Both the position numbers and the translations under genes were made by a program. Shown here in pieces: positions 26,901 through 34,070 of a stretch of DNA of 38,325 bases. Positions within the stretch are counted from its first letter, which is position 1; the number at the start of each line of letters is the position of its first letter. Under the pieces are notes generated by a model, which was given only the letters and a program-made list of their open reading frames with translations, was not told the DNA's origin and ran no database searches. This DNA is from an uncultured Paracoccaceae bacterium. GTDB taxonomy: Bacteria; Pseudomonadota; Alphaproteobacteria; Rhodobacterales; Rhodobacteraceae. Location: contig CANLEQ010000028.1 of NCBI GenBank assembly GCA_947489705.1, positions 1 to 38,325 of the forward strand. The letters run 5' to 3'.

Positions 26901-27385
26901 CGCGCCTTGGGCTTGGCGTTGATCAGCTCGGAGATCTGGCCCTGGCGGACCAGCGCGGGCGAATGCGATCCGGTCGAGGCATCGGCGAAGAGCATCTGCA
27001 CGTCGCGGGCCCGCACGTCGCGCCCGCCGACCTTGAAGGCAGACCCCGCATCGCGGGTGATCCGGCGCAGGATCTCGAGCTGATCGACATCGTTGAAGGC
27101 GGCAGGTGCCAGACGCTCGGAATTGTCGATCTGGAGCGACACCTCGGCGAAATTGCGCGCGGGCCGGGTCGAGGCCCCGGCGAAGATCACGTCCTCCATG
27201 CCGCCGCCGCGCATCGCGGTCGGACGGTTCTCCCCCATCACCCAGCGCAACGCCTCGAGCAGGTTCGACTTGCCGCAGCCATTGGGCCCGACCACACCCG
27301 TCAGGCCGTCGTGGATGACCAGGTCGGTCGGGTCCACGAAGGATTTGAAGCCGTTGAGCCTGAGCCGCGTGAATCGCATGGACAC
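23930..27385 (-). CDS. smc: Chromosome segregation ATPase SMC
   Basis: SMC (1151 aa) is the condensin-like ATPase loaded at parS by ParB to organise the chromosome, with ScpA and ScpB partners. Walker A is GPNGCGKSN (33-41), the C-terminal signature is LSGGEQTLT (about 1052-1060) and Walker B is ICVLDEVDAPLDDANV (about 1076-1091). Between these are two long coiled coils rich in Ala, Glu and Arg around a hinge at roughly 490-600. The ATG begins MSMRFTRLRLNGFKSFVDPT as is typical. Just upstream lies a 20-bp palindrome of parS-like pattern. Confidence 0.97.
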   Translation of the reverse strand: MSMRFTRLRLNGFKSFVDPTDLVIHDGLTGVVGPNGCGKSNLLEALRWVMGENRPTAMRGGGMEDVIFAGASTRPARNFAEVSLQIDNSERLAPAAFNDVDQLEILRRITRDAGSAFKVGGRDVRARDVQMLFADASTGSHSPALVRQGQISELINAKPKARRRILEEAAGISGLYQRRHEAELKLKGAEANLVRVDDVVEGLAAQLSQLARQARQAARYREIGARLREAEGLLLYRRWREADEARANAGAHLATCVSRAAATERAALEAGRAREAAEGALPPLREEDAIAAALVQRLQVERGTLDEEAARADKTIETLSGRLDQLARDAGREETLNADAAETIARLEAEAADLAKAGEGFEAALAAAAREAEAAGAVLAEREGDLSGMTEEVARLAARHQSAERLVADGRTNRDRAEVAADKARAAVDEAQGALDRAEAARQTTDGARGAAHDAAREAEAALLAAEEARAEIQTGEAEARARHSELEGELGAIRAEVSALEKLVARDGGERRQVMDALTVAPGFEAALGAALADDLRAPMVDAGSGWHALPDYADPQALPDGVMALADQVEMPAVLARRLAQVGVVDAAQGAALQADLRPGQRLVSREGDLWRWDGFAAEAADAPSAAALRLRQINRLEGLRADLAGLEARAGEARAGHAALKARLSELAQAEATARDARRSADARVAELGRELSRAEADRTIAEGKLESARLAVTRHEEEAIAARRAVAEAEAQRGALDDLSAARAQVEDLKVAVAAARMTMLAKRSAHDELQRDGTARARRIAAVDKELANWRSRLGNADTRLAELSRRRAATEEELAAARDIPADLEIRRETLDRGLEEAERRRRRSSDALAAGEATAREAAQAEREAERAAGQAREARAGAGAQADAARDAVAAAAERIDEALDVSPEELLGSLGADPATMPPSDEIEAELSRLRRQRDALGAVNLRAEEDAREVEAEHGQLVTEKADLEGAIGELRRGIAGLNREGRERLLAAFEQVNANFGMLFAHLFGGGEARLELVESDDPLDAGLEILCCPPGKRLSTLSLLSGGEQTLTAMALIFAVFLANPAPICVLDEVDAPLDDANVTRFCDMLDEMCRQTNTRFLIITHHAVTMARMDRLFGVTMGEQGVSQLVSVDLKKAEAMVA

Positions 27386-27405
27386 TCCGTTTTCGCCTGG
27401 CCCGA

Positions 27406-27425
27406 ATGTTTCGCGCGCGAAACAT
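27406..27425. promoter_or_regulatory. 20-bp perfect palindrome upstream of smc, parS-like half-sites
   Basis: ATGTTTCGCGCGCGAAACAT is a perfect palindrome. Its halves TGTTTC and GAAACA are the conserved half-sites of the parS site TGTTTCACGTGAAACA, but the centre is GCGCGC rather than ACGT, two bases longer. It sits 21 bases upstream of the smc start. It may be an operator of an unknown regulator or a variant ParB site. Confidence 0.55.
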
Positions 27426-27468
27426 CCGTGTCAACCGCCGACGCCCACATGGAGAGCGCACAAGCGCC

Positions 27469-27477
27469 TTATCCACA
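27469..27477 (+). promoter_or_regulatory. DnaA-box-like 9-mer
   Basis: TTATCCACA matches the consensus DnaA box TTATNCACA exactly. A single 9-mer can occur by chance, so its significance rests on its position 44 bases from the palindrome at smc. Confidence 0.3.
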
Positions 27478-27488
27478 ATATATCGCGG

Positions 27489-27510
27489 GCTCGCCGAGAT
27501 ATGGGCGAGC
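27489..27510. repeat. Inverted repeat near the smc/hupE divergent region
   Basis: GCTCGCC (27489-27495) is complementary to GGCGAGC (27504-27510) with an 8-base loop. It may be part of promoter architecture; no assigned role. Confidence 0.4.
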
Positions 27511-27565
27511 TTGAGTTCCTTGTCGCTTTGTCCGCGGCTCCGCAACCCGGGCCCCGCGATCCCGC

Positions 27566-27594
27566 TTGACGTTCCGGCCGCCCCCTGCGCAAGA
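27566..27594 (+). promoter_or_regulatory. Putative promoter of the cobalamin riboswitch/hupE transcript
   Basis: TTGACG (27566-27571) is a good -35 element. A weak -10-like GCAAGA/CAAGAC lies about 17 bases on, so transcription would start near 27600, just where the riboswitch helix begins. The -10 is poor. Confidence 0.4.
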
Positions 27595-27602
27595 CTGGTC
27601 CC

Positions 27603-27809
27603 TGCATGGTGTCCCGATCACAAGCGGCCAAGCCGCGTCAGGGACTGAAATGGGAATACGGGACCGGGGGATCCAATCAGGACCCCGTCAGTCCGTAGCC
27701 GCCCCCGCGACTGTATGCGGCGAGCCTGCGCCAGGAATGCCACTGGGACCGAGAGCCCCGGGAAGGTTGGTGCAAGCAGCGACCCGCAAGCCAGGAGACC
27801 AGCCATGCA
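27603..27809 (+). ncRNA. Cobalamin (B12) riboswitch
   Basis: The aptamer closes by P1, TGCATGG (27603-27609) with CCATGCA (27803-27809). Conserved blocks follow in order: GGGAATACGGGACC (27653 onward), GCCGCCCCCGCGACTGTATGCGG (27698-27720 region), the B12 box GCCACTGGGACC (27739-27750), CCCCGGGAAGG and AGCCAGGAGACC (27789-27800). It lies upstream of hupE, cobW and cobN. When adenosylcobalamin binds, expression of the downstream genes is expected to fall. Confidence 0.95.
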
Positions 27810-27930
27810 CCGGACCGACGGTCCGGCGAGACGCAACGGACGGGGTGTTCCGGGGATCGGGCCTGACGCGCGACGCGCGGGATGCCCTTTGACCAGACCC
27901 TCCTTTCAAAGAATCGAAGACCGAAAGGGG
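27810..27930 (+). promoter_or_regulatory. Leader hairpins downstream of the riboswitch, possible expression platform at the hupE RBS
   Basis: CCGGACC-GAC-GGTCCGG (27810-27826) folds directly after the aptamer. Closer to hupE, CTCCTTTC (27900-27907) pairs over 8 bases (one wobble) with GAAAGGGG (27923-27930), which is the hupE Shine-Dalgarno, seven bases before the ATG. A competing helix CTTTGA (27887-27892) with TCAAAG (27906-27911) shares bases with it. The geometry suggests a translational switch; it is inferred. Confidence 0.5.
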
Positions 27931-27937
27931 ACAAGAC

Positions 27938-28579
27938 ATGAGATTACCGACAATCGCGACCGCGGCGACGCTGCTCGCCACACCGGCACTGGCCCATCAC
28001 CCGCTGGGCGGGGCGGAGATGACCACGTTCGGACAGGGCCTGTTCTCGGGCCTGGCGCATCCGGTGCTGGGCTTCGACCACCTGTTCTTCGTGGCCGTCA
28101 TGGGCGTCGCCGCCGCCTTTACCGGCCGCGCGCTGACCGCGCCGCTGGCCTATATCGCGGCGATGATCGCGGGCGTGGTGATCGCGACGTTCGGGCCCGC
28201 CCTGCCGCTGGCCGAGGCGGTGATCGCCGTGTCGCTGCTGGCGCTGGGATATGTGGTGCTGTCGGGCCGCGCGCTGTCGGCGGCGGCGGCGATGGCGCTT
28301 TTCGCGGGCTTCGGGCTCTTTCACGGATCTGCATTCGGCGGCGCGATGGCGTCGGCCGAGGCAGGCGCGACCGGTGCGGTGCTGGCGGGCTACCTGCTGG
28401 GCCTTGCCGCGGTGCAATATGCCATCGCGGTCGCCGCGGGCCTGCTCGCGCGGCGCAGCGCCACCGGTGCCGCGGATCTGCAACCGCGCCTCGCGGGCGC
28501 GGTGGTCGCGGGCGTCGGGCTCTTCCTGACGCTGGAGACGCTGGAAGCGGGTGTCTTCACGGCCCTCGGGCTCGGCTGA
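27938..28579 (+). CDS. hupE: HupE/UreJ-family permease, probable cobalt (or nickel) transporter
   Basis: This 213-aa inner-membrane protein has an N-terminal signal (residues 1-19) and about six further hydrophobic segments. The hallmark HPVLGFDH (H-P-x-x-G-x-D-H, 41-48) is the metal-binding motif of HupE. A UreJ role with urease nickel was considered. Being the first gene under a cobalamin riboswitch and next to cobW/cobN, cobalt uptake for B12 synthesis is the better reading. The SD GGGG at 27927-27930 is probably sequestered by the leader fold. Confidence 0.92.
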   Translation: MRLPTIATAATLLATPALAHHPLGGAEMTTFGQGLFSGLAHPVLGFDHLFFVAVMGVAAAFTGRALTAPLAYIAAMIAGVVIATFGPALPLAEAVIAVSLLALGYVVLSGRALSAAAAMALFAGFGLFHGSAFGGAMASAEAGATGAVLAGYLLGLAAVQYAIAVAAGLLARRSATGAADLQPRLAGAVVAGVGLFLTLETLEAGVFTALGLG

Positions 28580-28592
28580 ACCGCCTCCCTGT

Positions 28593-28619
28593 CCGCGCGC
28601 GGCGATCGACCGCGCGCGG
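28593..28619. repeat. 10-bp perfect hairpin between hupE and cobW
   Basis: CCGCGCGCGG (28593-28602) is repeated at 28610-28619 and is self-complementary, giving a 10-bp all-GC stem with the 7-base loop CGATCGA in the 64-bp gap. It may attenuate or protect the transcript between the two cistrons. Confidence 0.6.
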
Positions 28620-28643
28620 CCCCTCATCCGAAGGTCTGAACAC

Positions 28644-29699
28644 ATGCCCGCGAAAATTCCCGCAACGATCGTCACCGGGTTCCTTGGATCCGGCAAGACG
28701 ACGCTGATCCGTCACCTTCTCGCCAATGCCGAAGGTCGCCGGATCGCACTTATCATCAACGAATTCGGCGATCTCGGCGTCGACGGCGACATTCTCAAGG
28801 GGTGCGGCGACGAAACCTGCACCGACGACGACGTGATGGAGCTGTCGAACGGCTGCATCTGCTGCACCGTGGCCGAAGATTTCGTGCCGACGCTGGAAAA
28901 GCTGCTGTCGCGCGAGCCGAAGCCCGACCATATCGTGATCGAGACGAGCGGCCTTGCCCTGCCGCAGCCGCTGGTCCAGGCCTTCAACTGGCCGGAAATC
29001 TCGACGCGTGTCACCGTCGACGGCGTCGTGACGCTGGTCGACGGCAAGGCGGTGGCCGAGGGTCGGTTCGCCCATGACGTGGCGGCGGTGGACGCGCAAC
29101 GGGCGCAGGACGAGAATCTCGACCACGAGACGCCGCTGTCGGAACTTTTCGAGGATCAGATCGCCTGCGCGGACATGATCGTGGTGAACAAGACGGACCT
29201 GCTCTCGCCACTCGAAGCCAAGGGGCTTTCCGATCGGCTGCGCACCGAGGCGCGGACCGGCGTACAGGTCGTGGCAACGTCGATGGGCGTGCTGCCGGCT
29301 TCCGTGCTTCTGGGCCAGTCGGCGGCGGCGGAAGCGGACATGGCGGCGCGGAATGCACCGCATCACCACCACCACGACGACGATGGCGAGGACCATCCTC
29401 ACGACCATGACCACGACGAATTCGAGAGCTTTACCGTCACGCGGCCCGAAATCACGGATCCCGCGGCCTTCGCCGAAACGGTTACGCGCGCGATCCGCGA
29501 CCACGATATTCTGCGGCTCAAGGGGTTCGCGAGCGTGGCGGGCAAGCCGATGCGCCTGACGATCCAGGCGGTAGGCCCGCGGGTCGAGACGTATTACGAC
29601 CGCCCCGTGGGCGATGCCCCGCGCGAGACGCGGCTGGTCGTCATCGGGCAGGCGGGGCTCGACAGCGCCGCGATCACCGAGGCGCTGTCGGCGGGATGA
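28644..29699 (+). CDS. cobW: CobW-family GTPase metallochaperone
   Basis: CobW (351 aa) is a G3E-family GTPase thought to deliver cobalt for cobalamin synthesis. The P-loop is GFLGSGKTT (12-20). The metal motif is CxCC (Cys71, 73, 74 in NGCICCTV). The ETSGLALP switch region and NKTDLL guanine motif follow. A histidine/aspartate-rich stretch (about 240-258, HHHHHDDDGEDHPHDHDHDE) and the C-terminal CobW_C domain complete it. It follows hupE by 64 bp in the riboswitch transcript and its stop lies 2 bases from the end of a small convergent gene. Confidence 0.97.
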   Translation: MPAKIPATIVTGFLGSGKTTLIRHLLANAEGRRIALIINEFGDLGVDGDILKGCGDETCTDDDVMELSNGCICCTVAEDFVPTLEKLLSREPKPDHIVIETSGLALPQPLVQAFNWPEISTRVTVDGVVTLVDGKAVAEGRFAHDVAAVDAQRAQDENLDHETPLSELFEDQIACADMIVVNKTDLLSPLEAKGLSDRLRTEARTGVQVVATSMGVLPASVLLGQSAAAEADMAARNAPHHHHHDDDGEDHPHDHDHDEFESFTVTRPEITDPAAFAETVTRAIRDHDILRLKGFASVAGKPMRLTIQAVGPRVETYYDRPVGDAPRETRLVVIGQAGLDSAAITEALSAG

Positions 29700-29701
29700 T
29701 C

Positions 29702-29887
29702 TCAGCCGTCGCCCTTGCCGGCGCCGTCGGTTTCCTTCCGGTGGCCTTCCGGGCCGCGGATCGGCTTTTCGACCATCTCGTCGGTGGCGAAATCGTCCTC
29801 GCCCTTCGACGGCTTGTCGAGGGGGTTCGTTTCCTGATCGGGTTTCCTGTCGGCCGCGATGGGGCCTTTGGGTGTGTTGTCGCTCAT
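29702..29887 (-). CDS. Small hydrophilic 61-aa protein of unknown function
   Basis: The product begins MSDNTPKGPIAADRKPDQET and is rich in Lys, Asp, Glu, Gly and Pro, with no hydrophobic core, so it is probably disordered. A strong SD (AAAGGAGC) precedes the ATG at 29887, which argues for a real gene. It lies between cobW and cobN on the opposite strand, ending 2 bases after cobW. Nothing in it suggests a function. Confidence 0.6.
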   Translation of the reverse strand: MSDNTPKGPIAADRKPDQETNPLDKPSKGEDDFATDEMVEKPIRGPEGHRKETDGAGKGDG

Positions 29888-30018
29888 GGAGATGCTCCTT
29901 TGTCTCGCAGCCCAATCGCGCGGACCCATGCTTCGTTCCGCGGGGTGGTGATCGGCCGCACCCCGCGCGCGAGGCACCTTCCGGCCCCCGCCGCCGCCAT
30001 CTGAGCCGGAGACCGCCC

Positions 30019-33000
30019 GTGCATCTTCTCGCCGCGACCCCCGGAACGATCGACGACGGCACCGAGCCCGTCGATCCCGGACAGAGTCCCGCCGACCTGC
30101 TGATCCTGTCGGCGGCCGATACCGAGCTTGCCGCCCTCTCGATGGCGCGCGCCGAGATGGCGGACGCGCCGGGCCTGAGGCTCACGAACCTTACCTATCT
30201 GCGCCACCCGATGTCGGTCGACCTGCATCTCGCGAATTGCGCGTCGAAGTGCCGGATGGTGATCGCGCGGGTGCTGGGCGGTGTGGGCTACTGGCGCTAC
30301 GGCGTGGCGCAATTCTCGGCAGCGCTTCACAAGGCGGGGGTGCCGCTGGTCCTGTTGCCGGGCGACGACCGGCCGGACCCGGAATTGCAGGCATTGTCGA
30401 CGGTGGCGGATGCGGATTACGACGCGCTCTGGCAGGCTTTCGTCGAGGGCGGGACCGACAATGCGGCCACGATCCTCGCCCATGCGAAGGCGATGCTCGA
30501 CGAGGCGCCGCGCCCGCCCGCCGCGCGGCCGTTGCTGCGCGCGGGGCTCTATTGGCCGGGGGCGCGGGATCCGTCGCTGGAGACGCTGCGGGCGGCCTGG
30601 ACCCGCGACGCGCCGGTGGTGCCGCTGATCTTCTACCGCGCGCTGGTGCAGGGCGCGGGGCTGCAGCCGATCAACCGGCTCGTGAAGGCGCTGTTGCGGG
30701 CGGGGTTGAACCCGATGCCGGTCTTCGTGGCCTCGCTCAAGGACCCGGTCTCGACCGCGACGCTGGAGCACCTCTTTCGCGCGGCGGAGCCTTCGGTGAT
30801 CCTCAACACGACGAGTTTCGCGGTCGGCTCGCCGCAGTCGGGCGACGGGGCCGACAATCCGCTCGCCGCCTCCTGGGCCAACGCGGCGCCGGTCTTCCAG
30901 GTGGTCCTGTCATCGTCCACCGAAGAGGCGTGGGACGAGGGCACGAGCGGCCTTTCGGCGCGGGACATCGCGATGAACGTGGCCTTGCCGGAGGTCGACG
31001 GCCGCATCCTGTCGCGCGCGATCAGCTTCAAGGACACGGCGTTCTTCGACGAGGCGACCGAGTGCAACATCGTGACCTATCGCCCGCAGGGCGACCGCAT
31101 CGGCTTCGTGGCCGCGCTCGCCGCGAACTGGGCGCGGCTGCTCCGGACGGAGGCGGCCGAGCGCAAGGTCGCGCTGATCCTCGCCAACTATCCCAACAAG
31201 GACGGGCGGCTCGCCAACGGGGTGGGCCTCGACACGCCGGCGGCGACGGTGGGCACGCTCGAGGCGCTGGCGCAGGCGGGCTACGACGTCGCGGATATCC
31301 CCGCGGATGCCGATGCGCTGATGTCCGCGATCCTCGCGGGGCCCACGAACTGGCTGACCGACCGGGCGGAACGGGCGGGCGGCGAGGTGCTGCCGCTCGA
31401 GACCTACCGGCAGCATTACGACGCCCTGCCCTGGGCGCTGCGCCACCGGATCGAGGAGCGGTGGGGCACGCCCGAGGACGATCCCTTCGCGGGCGCGGAC
31501 GGCATCCGCCTGTCGATCCTGCGCTTCGGCAACGCCGTCGTCGGCGTGCAGCCGGCACGCGGCTACAACGTCGATCCGACCGAAACCTATCACGCGCCGG
31601 ACCTCGTGCCGCCGCACAATTACCTCGCCTTCTATATCTGGCTGCGTCATGTCCACGGCGCGCAGGCGCTCGTGCATATGGGCAAGCACGGCAACCTGGA
31701 ATGGCTGCCCGGCAAGGCGCTGGCGCTGTCGGCGGAATGCCTCCCCGAGGCGGTGCTGGGCCCCCTGCCCCATATCTATCCGTTCATCGTCAACGATCCC
31801 GGCGAGGGCACGCAGGCCAAGCGGCGCGCCCAGGCGGTGATCGTGGACCACCTGACGCCGCCTCTGACCCGTGCCGAGACCTACGGGCCGCTGCGCGATC
31901 TCGAGGCGCTGGTGGACGAGTATTACGAGGCCGCGGGCGTCGATCCGCGCCGCATCAGGCATCTCAGGGGCGAGATCCTGTCGCTCGCCGCGGCCACGGG
32001 GCTCGACCGCGATGTCGGGATGGGCGGCGCGGATGACGAGGGCGATCTCGCCAAGCTCGACGCGTATCTTTGCGAGCTGAAGGAGGCGCAGATCCGCGAC
32101 GGGCTGCATGTCTTCGGCGCCTCACCCGAGGGGCACCTCGCGCGCGACCTTGCCATAGCACTCGTCCGGGTGCCACGCGGCGACGGAACGGGCGGCGACG
32201 CGTCGCTGATCCGGGCGATGGCGCAGGATCTGGGGCTCGGGTTCGACCCGCTCGATTGCGAGATGGCGGCACCCTGGACCGGACCGCGTCCCGGGATCCT
32301 CGCCGATCGCGGCACGTGGCGCAGCACCGGCGATACGGTCGAACGGCTCGAGCATCTCGCGCAGCGTCTGTGGGACGGCGGGCGGGGCGATGCGGCAACG
32401 CCGCGAGCGCCGTCCCCCGGACCCGCCACCGACGCGGTGCTGCGCGCGCTCGTCACCCGTATCGCGCCCGCGATCGCGGCCTGCGGGCCGGCCGAGATGC
32501 GGGGCCTGCTCGACGGCCTTTCGGGCCGTGCGGTGGCGCCGGGCCCCTCGGGCGCGCCGACGCGCGGGCGGCTCGACACGCTGCCCACGGGGCGCAACTT
32601 CTACTCCGTCGACAGCCGCGCGGTGCCCACGCCCACCGCCTGGGCGCTCGGCTGGAAATCGGCGAACCTGCTGATCGACCGGCACCTGCAGGATCAGGGC
32701 GACTGGCCGCGCGCCATGCTGATCACCGCATGGGGCACCGCCAACATGCGCACCGGCGGCGACGACATCGCTCAGGCGCTGGCCCTCATGGGCGCGAAGC
32801 CGCGCTGGGACGCCGCGAACCGCCGCGTGACGGGGTTCGAGATCCTGCCCCTGGCCACGCTCGGGCGGCCCCGGGTGGACGTGACGCTGCGCATCTCGGG
32901 CTTCTTCCGCGACGCGTTTCCGCAACTCACCGCGCTGGTCGACAGCGCGGCGCGGGCGATCCAGGCGCGCGACGAACCCGCCGACATGAACCCCGCCGCG

Positions 33001-33717
33001 GCGCGCGCCCGCGCGGGCGAGGATGCGGCGCGGGTCTTCGGCGCCAAGCCGGGAGCCTATGGCGCGGGGCTTCAGGCGCTGATCGACGAGCGGATCTGGA
33101 ACGACAAGGCGGACCTTGCCGAAGCCTATCTCGGCTGGGGCGGCTATGCCTATGGCGCGGGCACCGAGGGGCGCGCCGCGCGCGCCGCCTTCGAGGCGCG
33201 GCTGAGCCAGACCGACGCCATCGTGCAGAACCAGGACAACCGCGAGCACGACCTGCTGGACAGCGACGATTACTACCAGTTCGAAGGCGGGGCCTCGGCG
33301 GCCGTCGAGACCCTTCAGGGCGCGGCGCGGCCGATCTATCACAACGACCATTCCCGCCCCGAGCGCCCGGTGATCCGCACGCTCGAGGACGAGATCGGAC
33401 GGGTCGTCCGGTCACGCGTGGTCAATCCCAAATGGATCGACGGGGTGAAGCGCCACGGCTACAAGGGGGCGTTCGAGATCGCCGCCACGGTCGATTACAT
33501 GTTCGCCTTCGCGGCCACCACGGGCGCGGTCAGGTCGCATCACTTCGACCTCGTCCACGCGGCCTTCGTGGAGGATGACGAGACGCGCCAGTTCATCGCC
33601 GATCACAACGCCCCCGCCCTGCGCGAGATCGCCGCGCGCCTGCTGGAGGCGCAGGAGCTTGGCCTTTGGCAGCCGCGCTCGAACTCGGCCCGCGCGATGC
33701 TGGAGGCGGTCGCGTGA
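30019..33717 (+). CDS. cobN: Aerobic cobaltochelatase subunit CobN
   Basis: CobN (1232 aa) inserts cobalt into hydrogenobyrinic acid a,c-diamide with CobS and CobT. The start is GTG at 30019 (preceded by GGAGA); read as Met it gives MHLLAATPGTIDDG, the standard CobN N-terminus, and there is no ATG before it in frame. Conserved blocks include VHMGKHGNLEWLPGKALALS, FIVNDPGEGTQAKRRAQAVI, TGRNFYSVDSRAVPTPTAW, AWGTANMRTGGDDIAQALAL and the DNREHDLLDSDDYYQFEGG end region. The length is typical. Its last bases overlap lrgA by 4 (GTGA). Confidence 0.98.
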   Translation: MHLLAATPGTIDDGTEPVDPGQSPADLLILSAADTELAALSMARAEMADAPGLRLTNLTYLRHPMSVDLHLANCASKCRMVIARVLGGVGYWRYGVAQFSAALHKAGVPLVLLPGDDRPDPELQALSTVADADYDALWQAFVEGGTDNAATILAHAKAMLDEAPRPPAARPLLRAGLYWPGARDPSLETLRAAWTRDAPVVPLIFYRALVQGAGLQPINRLVKALLRAGLNPMPVFVASLKDPVSTATLEHLFRAAEPSVILNTTSFAVGSPQSGDGADNPLAASWANAAPVFQVVLSSSTEEAWDEGTSGLSARDIAMNVALPEVDGRILSRAISFKDTAFFDEATECNIVTYRPQGDRIGFVAALAANWARLLRTEAAERKVALILANYPNKDGRLANGVGLDTPAATVGTLEALAQAGYDVADIPADADALMSAILAGPTNWLTDRAERAGGEVLPLETYRQHYDALPWALRHRIEERWGTPEDDPFAGADGIRLSILRFGNAVVGVQPARGYNVDPTETYHAPDLVPPHNYLAFYIWLRHVHGAQALVHMGKHGNLEWLPGKALALSAECLPEAVLGPLPHIYPFIVNDPGEGTQAKRRAQAVIVDHLTPPLTRAETYGPLRDLEALVDEYYEAAGVDPRRIRHLRGEILSLAAATGLDRDVGMGGADDEGDLAKLDAYLCELKEAQIRDGLHVFGASPEGHLARDLAIALVRVPRGDGTGGDASLIRAMAQDLGLGFDPLDCEMAAPWTGPRPGILADRGTWRSTGDTVERLEHLAQRLWDGGRGDAATPRAPSPGPATDAVLRALVTRIAPAIAACGPAEMRGLLDGLSGRAVAPGPSGAPTRGRLDTLPTGRNFYSVDSRAVPTPTAWALGWKSANLLIDRHLQDQGDWPRAMLITAWGTANMRTGGDDIAQALALMGAKPRWDAANRRVTGFEILPLATLGRPRVDVTLRISGFFRDAFPQLTALVDSAARAIQARDEPADMNPAAARARAGEDAARVFGAKPGAYGAGLQALIDERIWNDKADLAEAYLGWGGYAYGAGTEGRAARAAFEARLSQTDAIVQNQDNREHDLLDSDDYYQFEGGASAAVETLQGAARPIYHNDHSRPERPVIRTLEDEIGRVVRSRVVNPKWIDGVKRHGYKGAFEIAATVDYMFAFAATTGAVRSHHFDLVHAAFVEDDETRQFIADHNAPALREIAARLLEAQELGLWQPRSNSARAMLEAVA

Positions 33718-34070
33718 TCGGTCCGATCGTGGTTCTGCTGCTGCTGCAACTCGCCGGCGAGGTCACCGCGCGGGCGCTCGGCCTGCCGCTGCCCGGGCCG
33801 GTGCTCGGGCTCGTGTTCCTGGTGATCGCGATGGCGCTGCGCCCGGCGACGGAAGAGTTCCTGCGTCCGGTGACGCGCACGCTGCTGGGGCATCTGTCGC
33901 TGCTCTTCGTGCCCGCGGGGGTGGGGGTGGTCGGCCATCTCGACACGCTGCGCGAGAGCGGGCTTGCCATCATCGCGATCATCTTCGTCTCCACCGCGCT
34001 GGCCCTGCTCGCCGGGGCCTGGACCTTCGCGGCGCTCGCGCGCGCCTCGGCCGAGGAGGAAGGGTCGTGA
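33714..34070 (+). CDS. CidA/LrgA-family membrane protein overlapped to cobN
   Basis: The 118-aa protein has about four transmembrane helices and the family motif PLPGPVLGLVFLVIAMAL (about 25-42). The GTG at 33714 overlaps the cobN stop (GTGA). Upstream ATGs lie inside cobN with no SD. LrgA/CidA proteins are holin-like partners of LrgB; relatives have been linked to transport of pyruvate, acetate or glycolate. Here it is translationally coupled to cobN and lrgB. A role tied to cobalamin synthesis is only inferred. Confidence 0.85.
   Translation: MIGPIVVLLLLQLAGEVTARALGLPLPGPVLGLVFLVIAMALRPATEEFLRPVTRTLLGHLSLLFVPAGVGVVGHLDTLRESGLAIIAIIFVSTALALLAGAWTFAALARASAEEEGS

Larger units (their letters stand above)
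27386..27602. other. smc upstream region (non-coding)
   Basis: This is the first part of the 552-bp gap between smc and hupE. It contains the 20-bp palindrome at 27406-27425, a DnaA-box-like TTATCCACA at 27469-27477, an inverted repeat GCTCGCC...GGCGAGC (27489-27510) and the probable promoter of the cobalamin riboswitch (27566 onward). No convincing open frame is seen. Confidence 0.7.

Noticed and set aside
27406-27425. Canonical ParB site (parS)
   Set aside because: The centre is two bases longer than TGTTTCACGTGAAACA, so it is reported only as parS-like.
23975-27514. 1179-aa open frame on + opposite smc
   Set aside because: The frame is an antisense shadow of the high-GC smc coding region. 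It has no family motif, and smc is unmistakable on the other strand.
27938-28579. UreJ assignment for nickel uptake with urease
   Set aside because: It lies 20 kb from the urease genes and directly under a cobalamin riboswitch beside cobW and cobN, so cobalt is the better guess.
29361-29420. Tandem His/Asp codons as a DNA repeat or frameshift
   Set aside because: This is the His-rich metal-binding stretch common in CobW proteins and the frame is continuous.
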